A stretch of DNA of 64,000 nt, taken from contig NC_057826.1 of NCBI RefSeq assembly GCF_910594005.1, forward strand, positions 22,105,501-22,169,500. The letters are read 5' to 3'. The notes beneath the pieces are model-generated. The model had not been told where the DNA came from. It saw only the letters and a list, made by a program, of their open reading frames with translations, and searched no databases. The stretch is from Cervus elaphus (lineage: Eukaryota; Chordata; Mammalia; Artiodactyla; Cervidae). Position numbers and translations under genes: made by a program. Position 1 is the stretch's first letter, and each line of letters opens with the position of its first letter. Shown here piece after piece: positions 20,165 through 32,349 of this stretch.

Positions 20165-23100
20165 TGTATGAAATGATAATGACTTTTCAGACTCTACTTT
20201 TGGAGAAGTTTTAAGTTCATGGCAAAATTGATCAGAAGGTTCTGAGATATTCCTCTGCCTTCCACATATGCATATAGCCTCCTGCATCATCAACATCCCC
20301 CACCAGAGTAGTAACTTTGTTAAACTGATGAACCCACATTGACACATCATTTTCACTCAGAGTCCATTGTTTGCTTTGGTGTTGTACAAATATATAGTGG
20401 TTTGGGTTTAGACAAATGTGTAATGACATGTATCCATCATAGTATTGTATTGAATAGTTTCACTGCCCTTAAGATCCTCTGTGCACTGACTATTCATCTC
20501 TCTCTCTTGCTGGCCTCTGGCATTTTCCATATTGAAATTCCATATTGTATTCAGCAAACTTGCTGAACACTTATTATTTAAAATAATTTTCCTATACTAT
20601 GGATTTTCCATGTAAACAATCTTATTACCTTTAAAGGAAGATAGATTTGACTCTTCCCTTTCCAATTTTTATGTCTTATTTTCTCTTTTTCTATTGCACT
20701 AATAGATCTTCCAGAATGATATTGATTAATGAGGGTGGTAGTAGGTATCATTTGTTTTTTCTGATTTTAATGAGAATGTAGTTTTACCACTAAGTGTGAT
20801 TCTAAAAAGTATTTGTTATATATTCTTTATCAAGTAAAGGACGCTTCCTCTTATTCTTAGTTTACTGAGTTTTTATAACAAAGGAATTTTGGATTCTATC
20901 CAATGACTTTCCTGCATCTGTAAAAGATCATAAACCTTTTCTATTAATATTTTAATTTATTACAGTGGTGTATTATATTAGCAGCCTCTGATGTTGGGTA
21001 GTCCTTCTATTTTTAAGATAAATTTCAATAGAAGATTTTAAAAATACACACATATATACCATCATCATCTCTGATATTTTATTTAGGAATTTTTCACCTA
21101 ATTTGTAATAGACTAATCTATAATTGTAAACTCTTAGACTTCATATCAAATTTATACTAGCCTCATAAATTGGATAATTTCCCCTCTTTTTCTACACTCT
21201 AAGATTGTATTACATAGAGGTTTAACTGTTTCTCGATAGGTTGGTAAAACATTTAAGCAAAACTACCTAGGCCCGTCATTTGAGTGGAAAATTTTGAATA
21301 GTGATCAGTTCTTTCATGGAATACTAATTTGAATTTTCCAATTACATATCATTGATTCAATTTTGAAAATTAATTTTTCTAAAACGTATTGATTTCATCC
21401 GTTGGCATTAAGTTGCTTATAGAGCTGTTCATAAAATTGCTCATCCTCCTTTATGACAATATTTTTAATTCCAACTACATATATAGTTATGAGCCACAGT
21501 CTCTTTTTAATTCTTAATATTATTTATTATGTTTTTTTCTTAGTTTCTTGAGCTGTTGTAATAAGTTTTATCTGTGTTACTAGTAATTTCAGATAATCAA
21601 CTTGTTGATTCCATTTTTTTGGTTTGTTTGCATCTCTGTTTCTTTTCCACTAATTTCTGAACTGTATTATTTTGTTCTCTGCTATTTTTGGATTTGGTCT
21701 GTTGGTTTCCTTGCTTCTAGATTTAAACAATTAGCTCCTTCATATTCACTCCATTTTTTTTATTAATGAACTTCAAGATTTTAAATTTCTCTCTTAAGTA
21801 TTGCTCTACCTAAGTCCTTAAGCTTTGATATATAACTACATTGTTTCTATTTTAACAAATGAATTACTCAGGAGATTGACTTCCAAACATATTCTAAACT
21901 ATTTTTTATTGATTTTTTTTCTTATTTGTTATCAATTCTTCAAAACTTGTTGAGACTTTTTGTGGCCTGTGATGTCAATTTATGTAAATGTTCAATGTTT
22001 TCTTAAAAAAGAATATGTATCCTTTATTGTTGAATTTTGAGTAAAGTGTCAGTTTCTAGTTATATCTTTTAAGTTTTTAATAAGCGTCTTCATAAAAATG
22101 AGTTCAAATTTCCTACAATGACTGTACATTTGTAATTCTCTCAGCTTTTATTTTACATATTTTGAGGTTTTGAGATTATGCTTTTAGAGGAATACAGTTT
22201 CATGAATGTTATGTCTTCTTGACGTAGCATTCCTTTTGTCATTATGAGTTTCCCTTTATCTGTTTTAATATAATATGTATTGACCTATATTCTATTTGTC
22301 TGCTATTGATACTCTGATCCTCCCCCTTTCTTCTGGTTAGTAATTCCTAGTATATCATTTGCCATCTCTTTATTTCTAAGTTTCTGTGTGGTTTGGCCTA
22401 GGTGTGTCTTTTGAAAATAGGTCGTAGCTGGATACTTAAAAATTCTTATCTGATAATCTCTAATTTTTAGTAGGTACATTTAATCCACTTATACTTATTG
22501 TGGTTTGTATTATATTTGACTTATTTCTTCCATTTTATTTATTCTAATTATCTTCCTTTGTTTCTTCATTTTTTTCTTCTTTCTTGCCTTTTCTTAAATT
22601 TATAAGGTGCTCTGTATCCCATATTTTCCCCTTTGTTTTGGAAGCTATAGACTGAAGTTCTATCACCCTAAACTTCCATCTGAGCCACCAGGGAAGCACC
22701 TTTACCATCTACATTTAACTGCAAATGTTTCAAAGTATAAAGATTTTCAGTATTTTACCCGTCTCTCGAATAGGCAAGAGTCTTAGCACATTTTAACTAA
22801 TGAACACTCCCTCTCCCATCATATATCTTGATTAATATTTTGTTTAACCATTTAAAAAAATTATTTCTATGCTTACTAAGGATTCTTGAATTACATATGC
22901 TCCTAAAGATTTGGTTTTGTGCTGTAATATATCCTTTAATGGCACTTTTAATGAAGATTCAAGGCTGATAAACTCAACTGTTTTTAATTTTAAAAAATTC
23001 CTTTATTTTTAAACTCACTTTAAAATGATAGTTTAACTAGGTATAGAACTCTAGATTAACAACTTTCCCCCTCAGATCTTTGAAGATATCACCCCCTTAT

Positions 23101-24030
23101 CTTCTAGAATCTATTGTTATTGAGGAGTCTACCATCATCAAGGCAATTTTCATTCCTTTATAAGTGACCTCTTTTTCATCAAATACTTTTCAACATTGCC
23201 TTTTTATCTTTGAGATTCTGCAGTTTTACTGCAAAATATAGAGATATGGATTTATTTTTATTTATCCTGCTCAGTATTCAAAATGCATTTTTCCAATTAA
23301 TATGTTTTCAAATATTGTTTCTTTATCATCCCCTCAAGTTTCTTCCAGAACTTTTATTAATATTAGACATAAATTGGAACTTCTCAATCTATCTTTCATG
23401 GCCTTAAGTCTGTCTCTGGGCTACTTTTTTTGGGTGATTTTTTCAAGACAACCTTCCCATTCACTAATTCCCTCTTCTTCTGATTTGCCTAGAATATATT
23501 CTATCTAAAGAGTTTACCTTTCTAACTGGTTTTCTTTTATATTTACCAGTTCTTCTTTCATTTATGCCTGCTCTGCTTCATAATTATCTTTTAAAAAATG
23601 GATGTTATTGCGTATTTAAACCACACAAAGTTTTTGTCAGATTGTTATATTAATTTCTTTTGGACAAAACTGATCTAACAAGTGTTAATTTTGTTGACTG
23701 TTTTTCCTAGTGTTGGGTATCTTTTTGAATGCCCATTTGAGTGGGTGTCCTTTCACTTTCTTTCTGTTCATCTTTCTATCCTAGAGGTTTTATAGAGGTC
23801 TCTGGTTCAGAACTAAATGATAGCTTGAGATCCTGCCCAACTACGGTATTAGTGATCTCTCCCTGAGTGGTAGAAGCATTTGGTTTTTGGTTGCTGAGCT
23901 GTGATTACTTCCTCGTTCATCTAAAGGCTTACAGTTTCATGGAAGCAGTCCTAGGTAGTGTCATCAGCTTTTTTTCTTTGTTTTCTAACCTTCTTTCTCT
24001 AATGAGAAAGTTCTACTTCTGTGCTTAATT
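20165..24030 (-). mobile_element. Old LINE-1 (L1M/HAL1 type), about 3.9 kb
   Basis: Minus-strand L1. The 3' UTR side is at left: 'cagagtccattgtttgcttt', 'caaatgtgtaatgacatgta', 'cactgcccttaagatcctct'. Further right are reverse-complement coding-region blocks well known from old L1/HAL1 copies: 'ataggtcgtagctgg', 'aactaggtatagaactctag', 'tttatccgctc'-like and 'tttatttatcctgctcag'. AT-rich and full of stops in every frame. It contains a short Bov-tA-like scrap at 22677-22698. Edges are approximate and it may be two adjacent L1 pieces. Confidence 0.65.
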
Positions 24031-24214
24031 TTAAGCCATGAACCTAACTCCAGTCATCAACTCTGCTTGGAGCAATTTAGTCCTCCTTACTCCGCAGGAG
24101 CTACTTTTTCTCCTCCTGGATTTGAAATTCAACCAACTGCAGCTTCAGCATTGTCTACCATTTCAACATTACTTCACTGAGAAAAAGAATATTAGCTTCA
24201 TTTGCAGAAGTAGA

Positions 24215-24425
24215 ATTATTCAGAGTTGGATAGACCAGGGTGTCAACCACAGACCCACCACTTACTAGCTGGAAGTCTGGGGGAAAGTTATCTAACTTGT
24301 TTGATTATGTTTTTTCATTCACCAATTAGAAATGATAATACCTACCTCACAACTTTGATGGGATGAAGTTTGAAACAGTGTCTGGCACCCAGTAGAGGCT
24401 CACAGCATGAATTAGGATGATTATC
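24215..24425 (+). mobile_element. MIR SINE
   Basis: 'cagagttggatagaccaggg', 'cccaccacttactagctgga', 'aataatacctacctcacaac'-type block and 'agtgtctggcacccagtaga' in MIR order. Confidence 0.72.
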
Positions 24426-25389
24426 AACCAATCATTTTAAAACAGAAATATTTAGTTGCAAACAAACCCATATTTGCAACCAGAAGTCCCCCTCCCCTAA
24501 ATATGGGATCTGGACTTATAGACTTTCTCCTCAGTACTCTCTTCATGCCTCCCTCCTGGTACTTGCTGATCAAGATGCTTAATAATCTGAATTTTAACAG
24601 GCTGATCATAGGTTCTTACAACAAACAGATCAGGTAAAATTTCATTAATTTCATTTGGATTTTATGATTTATATCCAACTTTCAAAGTATTCTTGAGGTA
24701 GTTTATAATAACAGACACATGTACAATAAGTTAGATGAATAAGAAAAAGAGAAGTTTGAATCACAGAGGAGAAAGGGAGAATACTTATGCCAAAAACCTG
24801 AGCTAATTGTTTCTGTAATTGAGAATTAAATTTGTTTAAGGCTTCCTGGCAGCTGAAGGCAAAAGAGTGGAAAGGTGATGGGTGACATAGTTCTCAATGG
24901 CTTAAGTTTTTCTCTTAAGTAGTCTGGCAAGGTTACAATGGGCTAAAAACCATTTAGGGGTTGAGCCCCATTCCGGGTACATGGTGTGGAAGAAGGAATT
25001 CTCTACATAGTGATGAAATCTATCCCTATGGCTTTAGAAATAGGTTGAACAACTCTGGATTTGGGTGAGTTAGTGCAAATATGACTGGAGACAGGAAGCT
25101 GGGATTGAGGACTTTTTAAACAGTAATGTTTTGATAACCTCGGGTAATAAAAGATACATATTTATTGCCAAAATTTGGAAAATACAAGAGTATAAAGAAG
25201 AAAACAAAAAATGTCTCTTCATAATCCCATTGCCTACAAACAATCATTATCAAAACTTTAATGAATTTCCTTCTAGATGTTTTTCTATGTGTACATATAT
25301 TAGCTGACTTCTTGTAGTTGTCTTCCAGTCAGATGACTATAAGTTACGTGGTCTTTGGTCCAAGTGTTTGCTATATTTAATAATAAGAA
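24426..25389. other. No gene seen; one ancient repeat-like piece
   Basis: Sequence at about 25140-25290 ('tttggaaaatacaagagtat', 'cataatcccattgcctacaa') resembles an old interspersed repeat found in many mammals, family not assigned. The rest is unremarkable single-copy DNA. Confidence 0.35.
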
Positions 25390-25590
25390 TATCCATTGCT
25401 TGCCTACTGAATGCCCAATGTGTTCCAGATACTTACTGGTATTTACAGTCCTAATACCAACAGGTACAAGGCAGTTTTTCATGTTTGCAAAGAGGTTATA
25501 TAACTGGTTTTAAATAACACCCAGCGAGAGGAGGAGCAAGAACACATGCTTGGGTGTGTCTGACTCTGCAGTGTAGTGTTTCTCTCTTAC
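25390..25590 (+). mobile_element. MIR-family SINE, diverged
   Basis: 'gcctactgaatgcccaatgt', 'gttccagatacttactggta' and later 'aggttatataactggtttt' keep MIRb order. Strongly diverged. Confidence 0.45.
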
Positions 25591-26739
25591 TAGGTGCTGC
25601 TTCTCTGAGACACAGGCATCTCCCCGGTGCCTGGTACTCACCTGTGACTCCTGGGACCAGGGGTGCCTGGGTCTGACATCAACTCAGCCAGCTCATGGGC
25701 TCCAAATGGCCAGAACAGAAAGCAGAAGGAGCTCATTCTTTCCCGCATCTCTCTCTTTTCTTTTCTCCCCTTCCCCTACATGTTGGAGGTCACTAACTCC
25801 AGCATGTGGTGTCTTCAGGTTAGCTCAGGCAGCTGTTCTGATGGGTTTTGCTCTGATAAAATATTGTAATTCAAACATCTTTTATGGGGATCAAGGTAAG
25901 AGAAAGTCAGAAATCGTGGTTCTGCTTTCAGTCTCCATGATACCAGAGAGCAGGGAACATTCTTGCTTGTCAATGTTATTACTGTGCTTTACAATTGAAG
26001 CTTTGTGCAGTTGTGTAAGTTCCTTCTCTCTTGAGCCCCCTTATCTGCCCAGAAACTTCTCTCTTGGGTGAGTCACAGACTGAAGCATCCTACAGCAGCC
26101 CTTAAGGAGCTATTAATAACCTGCTCCCTCTACATGATCCAGGCTACATGGTCGCCAAGACAGGCTGGCTGCCACACCCAGAAGGGGCAGTTAACTGTGA
26201 GTGGCTTCTGGCCAATGTGAGTAGTGTCCTGTGCGCCAGGGGTGCTTCTGCCTGAAAACTGGCCAATCTTCTCCCCTCTTCCACACCACTTTTGGGGACT
26301 GATGAGCTAAGTGTTGAAGAACCAAGAGGCCTAAATGTCAGGGCTCCTGGTTGTCCACATGGTGAGCTGAGATCCTCCGAGTGGAGAGCTGTGAGCCACC
26401 TGGATGAATCTGGCTGGGTTGACAGTGGAAGTGAGTCAGCAACTGAGATGCCCTCTCTTCACTACATTTGCATAACTCTAAGCATAGGGCTTTGTCTTTC
26501 CCAACAATTACTCATTTGACCCTGGCACAACAGAATCTGCTTCCTGAAGGAGATGTTTGTGGGAAGAAAAGTTTTAAAAGGATGTTACACATCTGAGCTT
26601 CCACACTCTATGCGGTGGTAATTCATCTCAATTGCTGGAAGTATAAAACATGGCAAACCATGAAGAGGCTGATTTTCCCAATGTGCCAAATGACTTGCCC
26701 CTGAGGCTTGGGACCCATTTAATAATAATAGCAACCAGA
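25591..26739. other. No gene seen
   Basis: The 121-codon plus frame at 25706-26071 is hydrophobic in patches but lacks a domain and is overlapped by another frame. The stretch at 26150-26470 has a faint LTR-like feel, too weak to call. Confidence 0.35.
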
Positions 26740-26950
26740 ACACAAACAGTAGTAATAACAACAAATAACTCTTGTATAGCAATGAACGTGTTACAGGAAG
26801 TAATCTAAGCACTTTACCTATATTAACTCATATTTTCCCTATTTTACAGATAAGAGATGAAACACAATGAATTTAAATAACTTACCTAACATCACAGAGT
26901 TAGTAAGAGACTGAGCCAGAATCCCAGGAATTCTAGCTTCTTAACCCAGA
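26740..26950 (+). mobile_element. MIR SINE
   Basis: 'taagcactttacctatatta', 'actcatattttccctatttt', 'acagataagagatgaaacac', 'acctaacatcacagagttag' follow MIRb. Confidence 0.75.
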
Positions 26951-27496
26951 CCGCAAGTTTGACTTGAATGTTCATGTGAGAGGAATAGTGGAAGATTGAA
27001 GAAAACCATAAATTTTGCAACATATGGCTTCTCAAATCCAAGAATGGCTCAGGTGGTCCTCCCACACTTAGCGTATCAAGGTTCTGTCATGTTAATTCCA
27101 TATTCTAGATCTCAGAGAAGTTGCGCCTGGCTGTTTTGAAAGACAGAAAAAATCCCCCAAGCTCTGAGCTGGCCAGAAGTGTTTGGCATTTTGGATGGAT
27201 ATGAAGAGCCTCTCACTGTCATACCATACGGTTTATGGACCATACTGGGGAGAGGCCTTGGCAACACTGCCCAGAAATGGACCACACCAGCTGAGAAGAG
27301 GCCCCATCCAGGGAAAACTCTGATGACTGGAGGGTGCACATGTAGATGGTAACTGGCCAAGCAGTGGGGGCAGTGAGAGTTTCCAGACAGTTATTGGGAA
27401 AATGTTGAGGTGGCCATCATGGTTTCTCACTCCCAGGTCATGGACCCTGAGGAGGTTGTTGTCTTTCATGGTGTAGCTGTCTACCAGGCCCTGGAC
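26951..27496. other. Single-copy stretch, no gene seen
   Basis: No named repeat, RNA or exon recognised. Confidence 0.4.
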
Positions 27497-27980
27497 TACT
27501 TTTCTATGACTGCTTTCACAAATTACCATGAATATAATAGCTTAAAGCAATACAAATTTATAGTTCTAGAGGTCAAAAGTCTGACACAGGTCTCACTGGG
27601 CTAAAACCAAGGTGTTGAAAGGGCTGTGTTCCTTTCTAGAGTTTCTAGGGGAAAATTCATTTCCTTCCTTTTCCCGCTTCAGGAGGCTGTCCACATTTCT
27701 TGACTCGTGGCCCCCTTCCACCTTCAAAGCCAGCAATGGCCCATCAAAGTCTTTCTCATATCACATCATTCTGACTCTTCTGCTTCCCTCTGTCACATTT
27801 ACGGACCCTGTGATTACACTGGGCCTACCTGTATAATTCAGGATGTTATTTCTAAAGTCAACTGATTAGCAACCTTAATTTCATCTGCTTCCTCGATTCT
27901 CCCTTGCCCATGTAACATACACAGGTTCCAGGGATTAGGACATAGACATCTTTGTGAGGCCATTATTCTGCCTACCATAG
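27497..27980 (+). mobile_element. Ancient interspersed repeat, near full length (family X)
   Basis: A very common mammalian repeat, LTR-like in length. Landmarks are 'gcttaaagcaatacaaattt', 'atagttctagaggtcaaaag', 'ctcactgggctaaaaccaag', 'aagccagcaatggcccatc', 'ttccagggattaggacatag', 'catctttgtgaggccattat'. Related copies lie at 37048-38080 and 55120-55517. I cannot assign the RepeatMasker name with confidence. Confidence 0.6.
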
Positions 27981-28107
27981 GCCCCAAATGGAAAAGCTGA
28001 GAACCCTGATCATGGGCATTCAAGCCCAACTGAGAGCATGCTAAGCAGCTGGCAGTCTCTGCTGCATCCTGGAGAAGAATCACCTGGGGTCTGCTACAGA
28101 GAAAAGG

Positions 28108-28254
28108 TTCAGTTCAGTTCAGTTCAGTTGCTCAGTTGTGTCCGACTCTTTGCGACCCCATGAATTGCAGCACGCCAGGCCTCCCTGTCCATCACCAACT
28201 CCCGGAGTTTACTCAAACTCATGTCCATCGAGTTGGTGATGCCATCCAGCCATC
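28108..28254 (-). mobile_element. BovB LINE 3' end, 147 bp
   Basis: Reverse-complement BovB terminus from the tail ('ttcagttcagttcagttcag') to 'gatgccatccagccatctc'. Severely 5'-truncated. No clear target duplication. Confidence 0.92.
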
Positions 28255-28533
28255 TCTTGGGAAACCACATAAATGATGCTTAAAGAGCTTCAGACACACC
28301 CATCTTCCTGAGAAGACTCAAAGTCTAGAGCATCAATGCCTCTGCTCCCCACCAGAGCCTAGAAAAAGAACCACCCCACAGGGTCAAATTAATGATGGCA
28401 GCCAGGAATCCTCCTGAACAATGACCACAAGACACAGTGTCTTGGAGAATGTGAGCATTCTCCACAGTTAACTCAGCTCCAGAATCTTGAAAGTGTATCC
28501 AGAACATTTCTTAATCATGTGTTTTGGATACAT
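28255..28533. other. Short unassigned stretch
   Basis: No repeat or gene recognised. Confidence 0.35.
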
Positions 28534-28772
28534 TGCTGCTGCTGCTAAGTCACTTCAGTCATGTCCGACTCTGTGTGACCCCACAGATGGCAGCCCACCA
28601 GGCTCCCCCATCCCTGGGATTCTCCAGGCAAGAGCACTGGAGTGGGTTGCCATTTCCTTCTCCAATGCATGAAAGTGAAAAGTGAAAGTGAAGTCGCTCA
28701 GCCGTGTCCGACTCTTAGCCACCCCATGGACTGCAGCCTACCAGGCTCCTCCGTCCATGGGATTCTCCAGGC
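28534..28772 (-). mobile_element. Bov-A2 SINE (BovA dimer)
   Basis: (GCT)4 run, then two BovA units in reverse complement joined by 'aatgcatgaaagtgaaaag'. The second unit is truncated after 'gggattctccaggc'. Confidence 0.93.
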
Positions 28773-29089
28773 ATCAGGGACACTTTATTCAAAAGCAGCT
28801 TTAGCCTGTGGGTGTTTCACATGTCTCCCTTCTAGGGTTGTGAATGTAGTACTTGTATTTCTTGGTCTTGACACAGCTCCTTCAGAAGTATGCAGGAGAG
28901 AGGCCTCTGATTCCAACACTGCTTGGCTACCCGTTCAGGGTTAACTCCAGCCATACACTTTTAGTCTGACCAGATAGAATAATTTGGATTTTTAAATTTT
29001 AAGCATCTTATTATTATTTAAATTTTCAGTGCTTCTAAGCCACTCCAAAATCATGGCAGTAGCTTTCTCTGTCGGTTTCTTATGAGCAG
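28773..29089. other. Unassigned stretch
   Basis: No gene or named repeat seen. Short AT-rich patch at 28980-29030. Confidence 0.35.
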
Positions 29090-29275
29090 AGCTGATTCCC
29101 TCTGTGAAACCTCTCCATGTCTCAGTTTCCTCATCTATACCTTGAGGATAATAAAAGTACCTACTTCAAAGGACTGGAGTCAGGAGTAGATGAGAAACCA
29201 TACAAAGCCCTTAGAATACAGCACAGTACTTGGTAAAAGCTCTGATACATCTTGGGTGTTACAATTATCAAAAGA
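29090..29275 (+). mobile_element. MIR SINE
   Basis: 'catgtctcagtttcctcatc', 'taataaaagtacctacttca', 'agcacagtacttggtaaaag' in MIR order. Confidence 0.7.
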
Positions 29276-29471
29276 CCTAACAAGATACAAAGCTTTTCTC
29301 TTATAGTCAGAGAACCAGTCATTTTGATATCTCAAGAACACTGATATCCACCCAATCTTGACTGCAGCAGATATATTCCTAAGCAAAGCTTCCTTTTGTA
29401 TTGCTCTATAGGAATACTATTCCCACATGGCTGCTTCTTATAGTCAAAGGGAGACATCAAGCCCCATTTCA

Positions 29472-29510
29472 GACGAGATCGGGCGCGTTCAGGGTGGTGT
29501 GGCCACAGAC
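29472..29510 (-). pseudogene. 5S rRNA retropseudogene fragment, 3'-truncated and tailless
   Basis: On the minus strand this 39-bp segment matches nucleotides 1-39 of mammalian 5S rRNA at 36 of 39 positions. The three differences, at positions 5, 6 and 12, are all transitions. The diagnostic core is 'ccctgaacgcgcccgat' followed by 'ctcgtc'. The remaining two thirds of 5S, including the internal pol III promoter boxes, are absent, so it is not a functional rRNA gene. It is bracketed by perfect 14-bp direct repeats 'caagccccatttca' (29458-29471 and 29511-29524), the mark of LINE-mediated insertion. No poly(A) or other tail exists at its 3' end. The 5S sequence would continue TGA there, and the target also reads TGA, a 3-nt microhomology. 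Confidence 0.9.
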
Positions 29511-29524
29511 CAAGCCCCATTTCA

Positions 29525-30179
29525 AGTGGGTGAATGACAGGTAGATGGAGACCAGAGCAGCTATGCCAAGGTCTCTTCTCAGCTTGGGGTAGGGGCACAA
29601 ATACAGCAGAGGGCGTTCTCTTGGGGCTCTCTGGTGTCCAGTTTATCTTAATTCAAACTCCAAAGGGAAGCCTCCCAGAACAATGTCATGTGGCTCTCAG
29701 GGTCAGCCCAATCCTACTAATTCAAAAAGGCCACCTGGGCAGTCTTTCTCATGAACAGATATTGGCCAAACAAATTTTAATCCAGCTTCAAACCTCCATG
29801 CCCCAGCTCCACTTCCATCTCTGTACTTTCTGGCACAGTGGTGAACAACACAGAATGGTCATTGGGTTCTATAAAAGCATGAGTCCCTGGGCTTCTCGCC
29901 CCACCCCAGGACTGCTTGCTGACCTCTGACTTCACGCCTGGTCATCTGCTCTTCCCACTCTCATCATGGTAGTTACCCAGCCTGCCTCCAAATGGCAAGA
30001 TTCTACAACCCAGCCCAGAAGAGCTTCAGGGCTGGAGACCTTCAACCCCAAATGGCACACAGGCCACATAAATTCCTCAGATATGCACCCCAAAGCAAAA
30101 GAGCCTCTGGGGATTCAGTTTCTCTCACCAAGTTTGAGCTGAGGGAAAAAAAAATTTTAAAGGCATGTAAGGAAAGCTG
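29525..30179. other. Single-copy stretch, no gene seen
   Basis: The 131-codon plus frame at 29534-29929 has no recognisable domain and starts next to the 5S insertion. No splice or promoter context supports it. Confidence 0.4.
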
Positions 30180-30620
30180 TCAGAAAACTGTTTTGCTCAA
30201 CATCAAATACATTCCAGGCCTTATCTAATCAGGGAGTCTTCTTCACAGCTGATGCAGAGGCCGTTCCTGCAAATTGTTCCCGAGCCAGGGAAAGGGGCCT
30301 TGATTTTAAATACAAAATAATAGTCCTTTTGGCACAGGCAAAGTCGGTTGGCAGCTGGAGGTTTGGGATGACCCCTGACCCTCTCCCACAGTTCCTCCTG
30401 AGTCCCGCTGCACAAAACTAAGCCACCCTCCAGTCCCAGGCTCTAATTGGCCCTGGTTTGTTTTGCTTTTCTATTCCATCCAGAGCTTCAAAAGGCGCTT
30501 CCATAATTGTTTGAGGCATGAAAAAGGCAGGTTTCAGCTTTCCTAACTGGAATTGGAGGTAATTACTGTCTTGCCCACACGAGCCGGTACATGCTTCAAA
30601 TCAGATGGCCCTGGGTAGCT
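30180..30620. promoter_or_regulatory. Candidate conserved noncoding island
   Basis: Repeat-free, balanced composition, with several A/T-core motifs set in GC-neutral DNA: 'ccttatctaatcag', 'gctctaattggcc', and TAATTA at 30560-30565. Suggestive of an enhancer-like element; inference only. Confidence 0.22.
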
Positions 30621-31040
30621 GGGCCTCTGAGCCAAGAGAGGGAGGATTATGGAGCCTTCCAAAGGCTTTGTTCCAGAGAGAGAAGAATTCGAACACCTCA
30701 GAGACGGTAAGGGGAGTTTCCATATTCTTCTGTGGTCACTGCAAGCTCTACCCAAGAGGCTTGGCTTGAAAAGATTGTGTCCTCAATCTCATTCTAACAA
30801 ATTCAGGAGAATTTTTGGTCCTCTCTCTAAGGAGACAGAAGCCTGACACCTCACAGGACTCCCATTTTGTTTGTGGTCAGAAATGACAGGCTTGGCCTGA
30901 GACACCTCAGGATGGGGCCAAACTAAGCCAGGCATAGTGAGAACCCACCTCAGAGAACCAGATTGGGGCTCACTTTTATACTCTCAGCAAACCCAAACAC
31001 GGAGTCTCAGATTCACCTACCCAAGTGTGGACTGGAAAAC
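30621..31040. other. Single-copy stretch, no gene seen
   Basis: Opposed short frames only. No repeat recognised. Confidence 0.4.
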
Positions 31041-31240
31041 AAGGCCCTGTTTCAAATCTCAGCCTATGAGCTGCGTGCCCATAGGCAGCTGAGTCACACG
31101 GCAAATCCTTCATGGCTTCCCCCATAAAGTGAGAAGAGTGGCCCAGCCTCGTAGGGTTGCTGTGACAGCTAAACGGGGTAAACTGTGGAAAGTGCTTGAG
31201 TGTAGCACTCACTACACATACTGTCTGCTGTTATTAGCTC
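31041..31240 (+). mobile_element. MIR SINE
   Basis: 'ctgtttcaaatctcagccta', 'cataaagtgagaagagtggc', 'tcgtagggttgctgtgacag', 'gtggaaagtgcttgagtgta' follow MIR. Confidence 0.68.
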
Positions 31241-32189
31241 ACATAATTGTCAGGGGCATGGTTATGATGCCAGAGGATCCACTCTGCAAATGGTGGAGAT
31301 TGTCAAGACTCTCGGGAGTCTTGGAATGGAGGAAGAAAAGAAGCTGCTGCAGGAGAAATGGAAGGAAGCTGAAGGGGGAACAGAGTGATCACCCCTACCC
31401 ACAAATGTCTTCCCTCCTAAGGGCATCTCCATAACTATACTAGGTTTCCTGAAATTGCACAGATTTGAGATTTAGTTTTGTCTTTTTTCAATGATATATC
31501 TCAATGAGGACTAGGTGGTTAAACAGCTTTCACACATCAGTGTAAACTGGTTTACTTGCTTTCTTCCTAACACCTACACACTCCGCATCTCCAAGGGGCC
31601 AAGGAACTTGGAACTGAGGAAGAAAGAGAAAATAACAGAGCTATGAAGCACTTCCCAGGATGAGGCTGGTTGTTCCAATTCTGGAAGCTCTAGTTTAATC
31701 CTCTCACTGGCCCACAGACAGCCTGCTTGGCTCATGGGAAAAAGAGGATGTGGGAGTCAGTGTTCTGGGGGTCATGAATTGCTTTTCTGATTTTTGTATT
31801 TTCATGTCCACTACTCCTAAGTGCAACTGACCAGCCTTTTCAAGTGGATTTCAGGGCTCCTCCTCTGTCCAAGAGAGCTCCATATGGGCAGCCCAGGGTG
31901 CAGGCCTCAGACTTTGACTGTCCTTTTACACATCATCCATAAATGATCTCATCTGTGTCCTCTGATGAGGGCTCCAGTCTTCTTCTGTGTTGCTGACTCC
32001 CAAACCAGCTTCTCTCCTGAGTTGGGAATTCAGTTGCCTACATGACATCTCCCTTTCAAGTGTTCCCAACCAAACTTTCAGCAGCCCCTTCTCCCCACCC
32101 CGTGCCACCCAAAACAATGAAAACAAAAAATCCCATCAATAAGGTCTCCTTGTAAATGTTCTTGCTGTGGATGACCATCAAAACCATTG
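31241..32189. other. Single-copy stretch, no gene seen
   Basis: No recognised element or exon. Confidence 0.4.
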
Positions 32190-32349
32190 ACCTCTTTGTA
32201 CCATATGCTCTTCTTTCACAGCATTTCAGACAAGGTAGAATATATTTATTTTTATATATTTTTGTATAATATCTGTCTCTCAATAGACTGAACTTCATGA
32301 GGATGAGGTGTAGTCTATCTGCTTCCTATTCTTCCTTGACACATAGTGG
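32190..32349 (+). mobile_element. L2 LINE 3' end, interrupted (left part)
   Basis: 'atatctgtctctcaatagac' with 'gaacttcatgaggatgaggt' and 'ttccttgacacatagtgg' follow the L2 3' end. The element resumes at 32559 after a SINE. Confidence 0.6.

Noticed and set aside
29472..29510. Functional 5S rRNA gene
   Set aside because: Only the first 39 nt are present; the internal promoter and two thirds of the RNA are missing.
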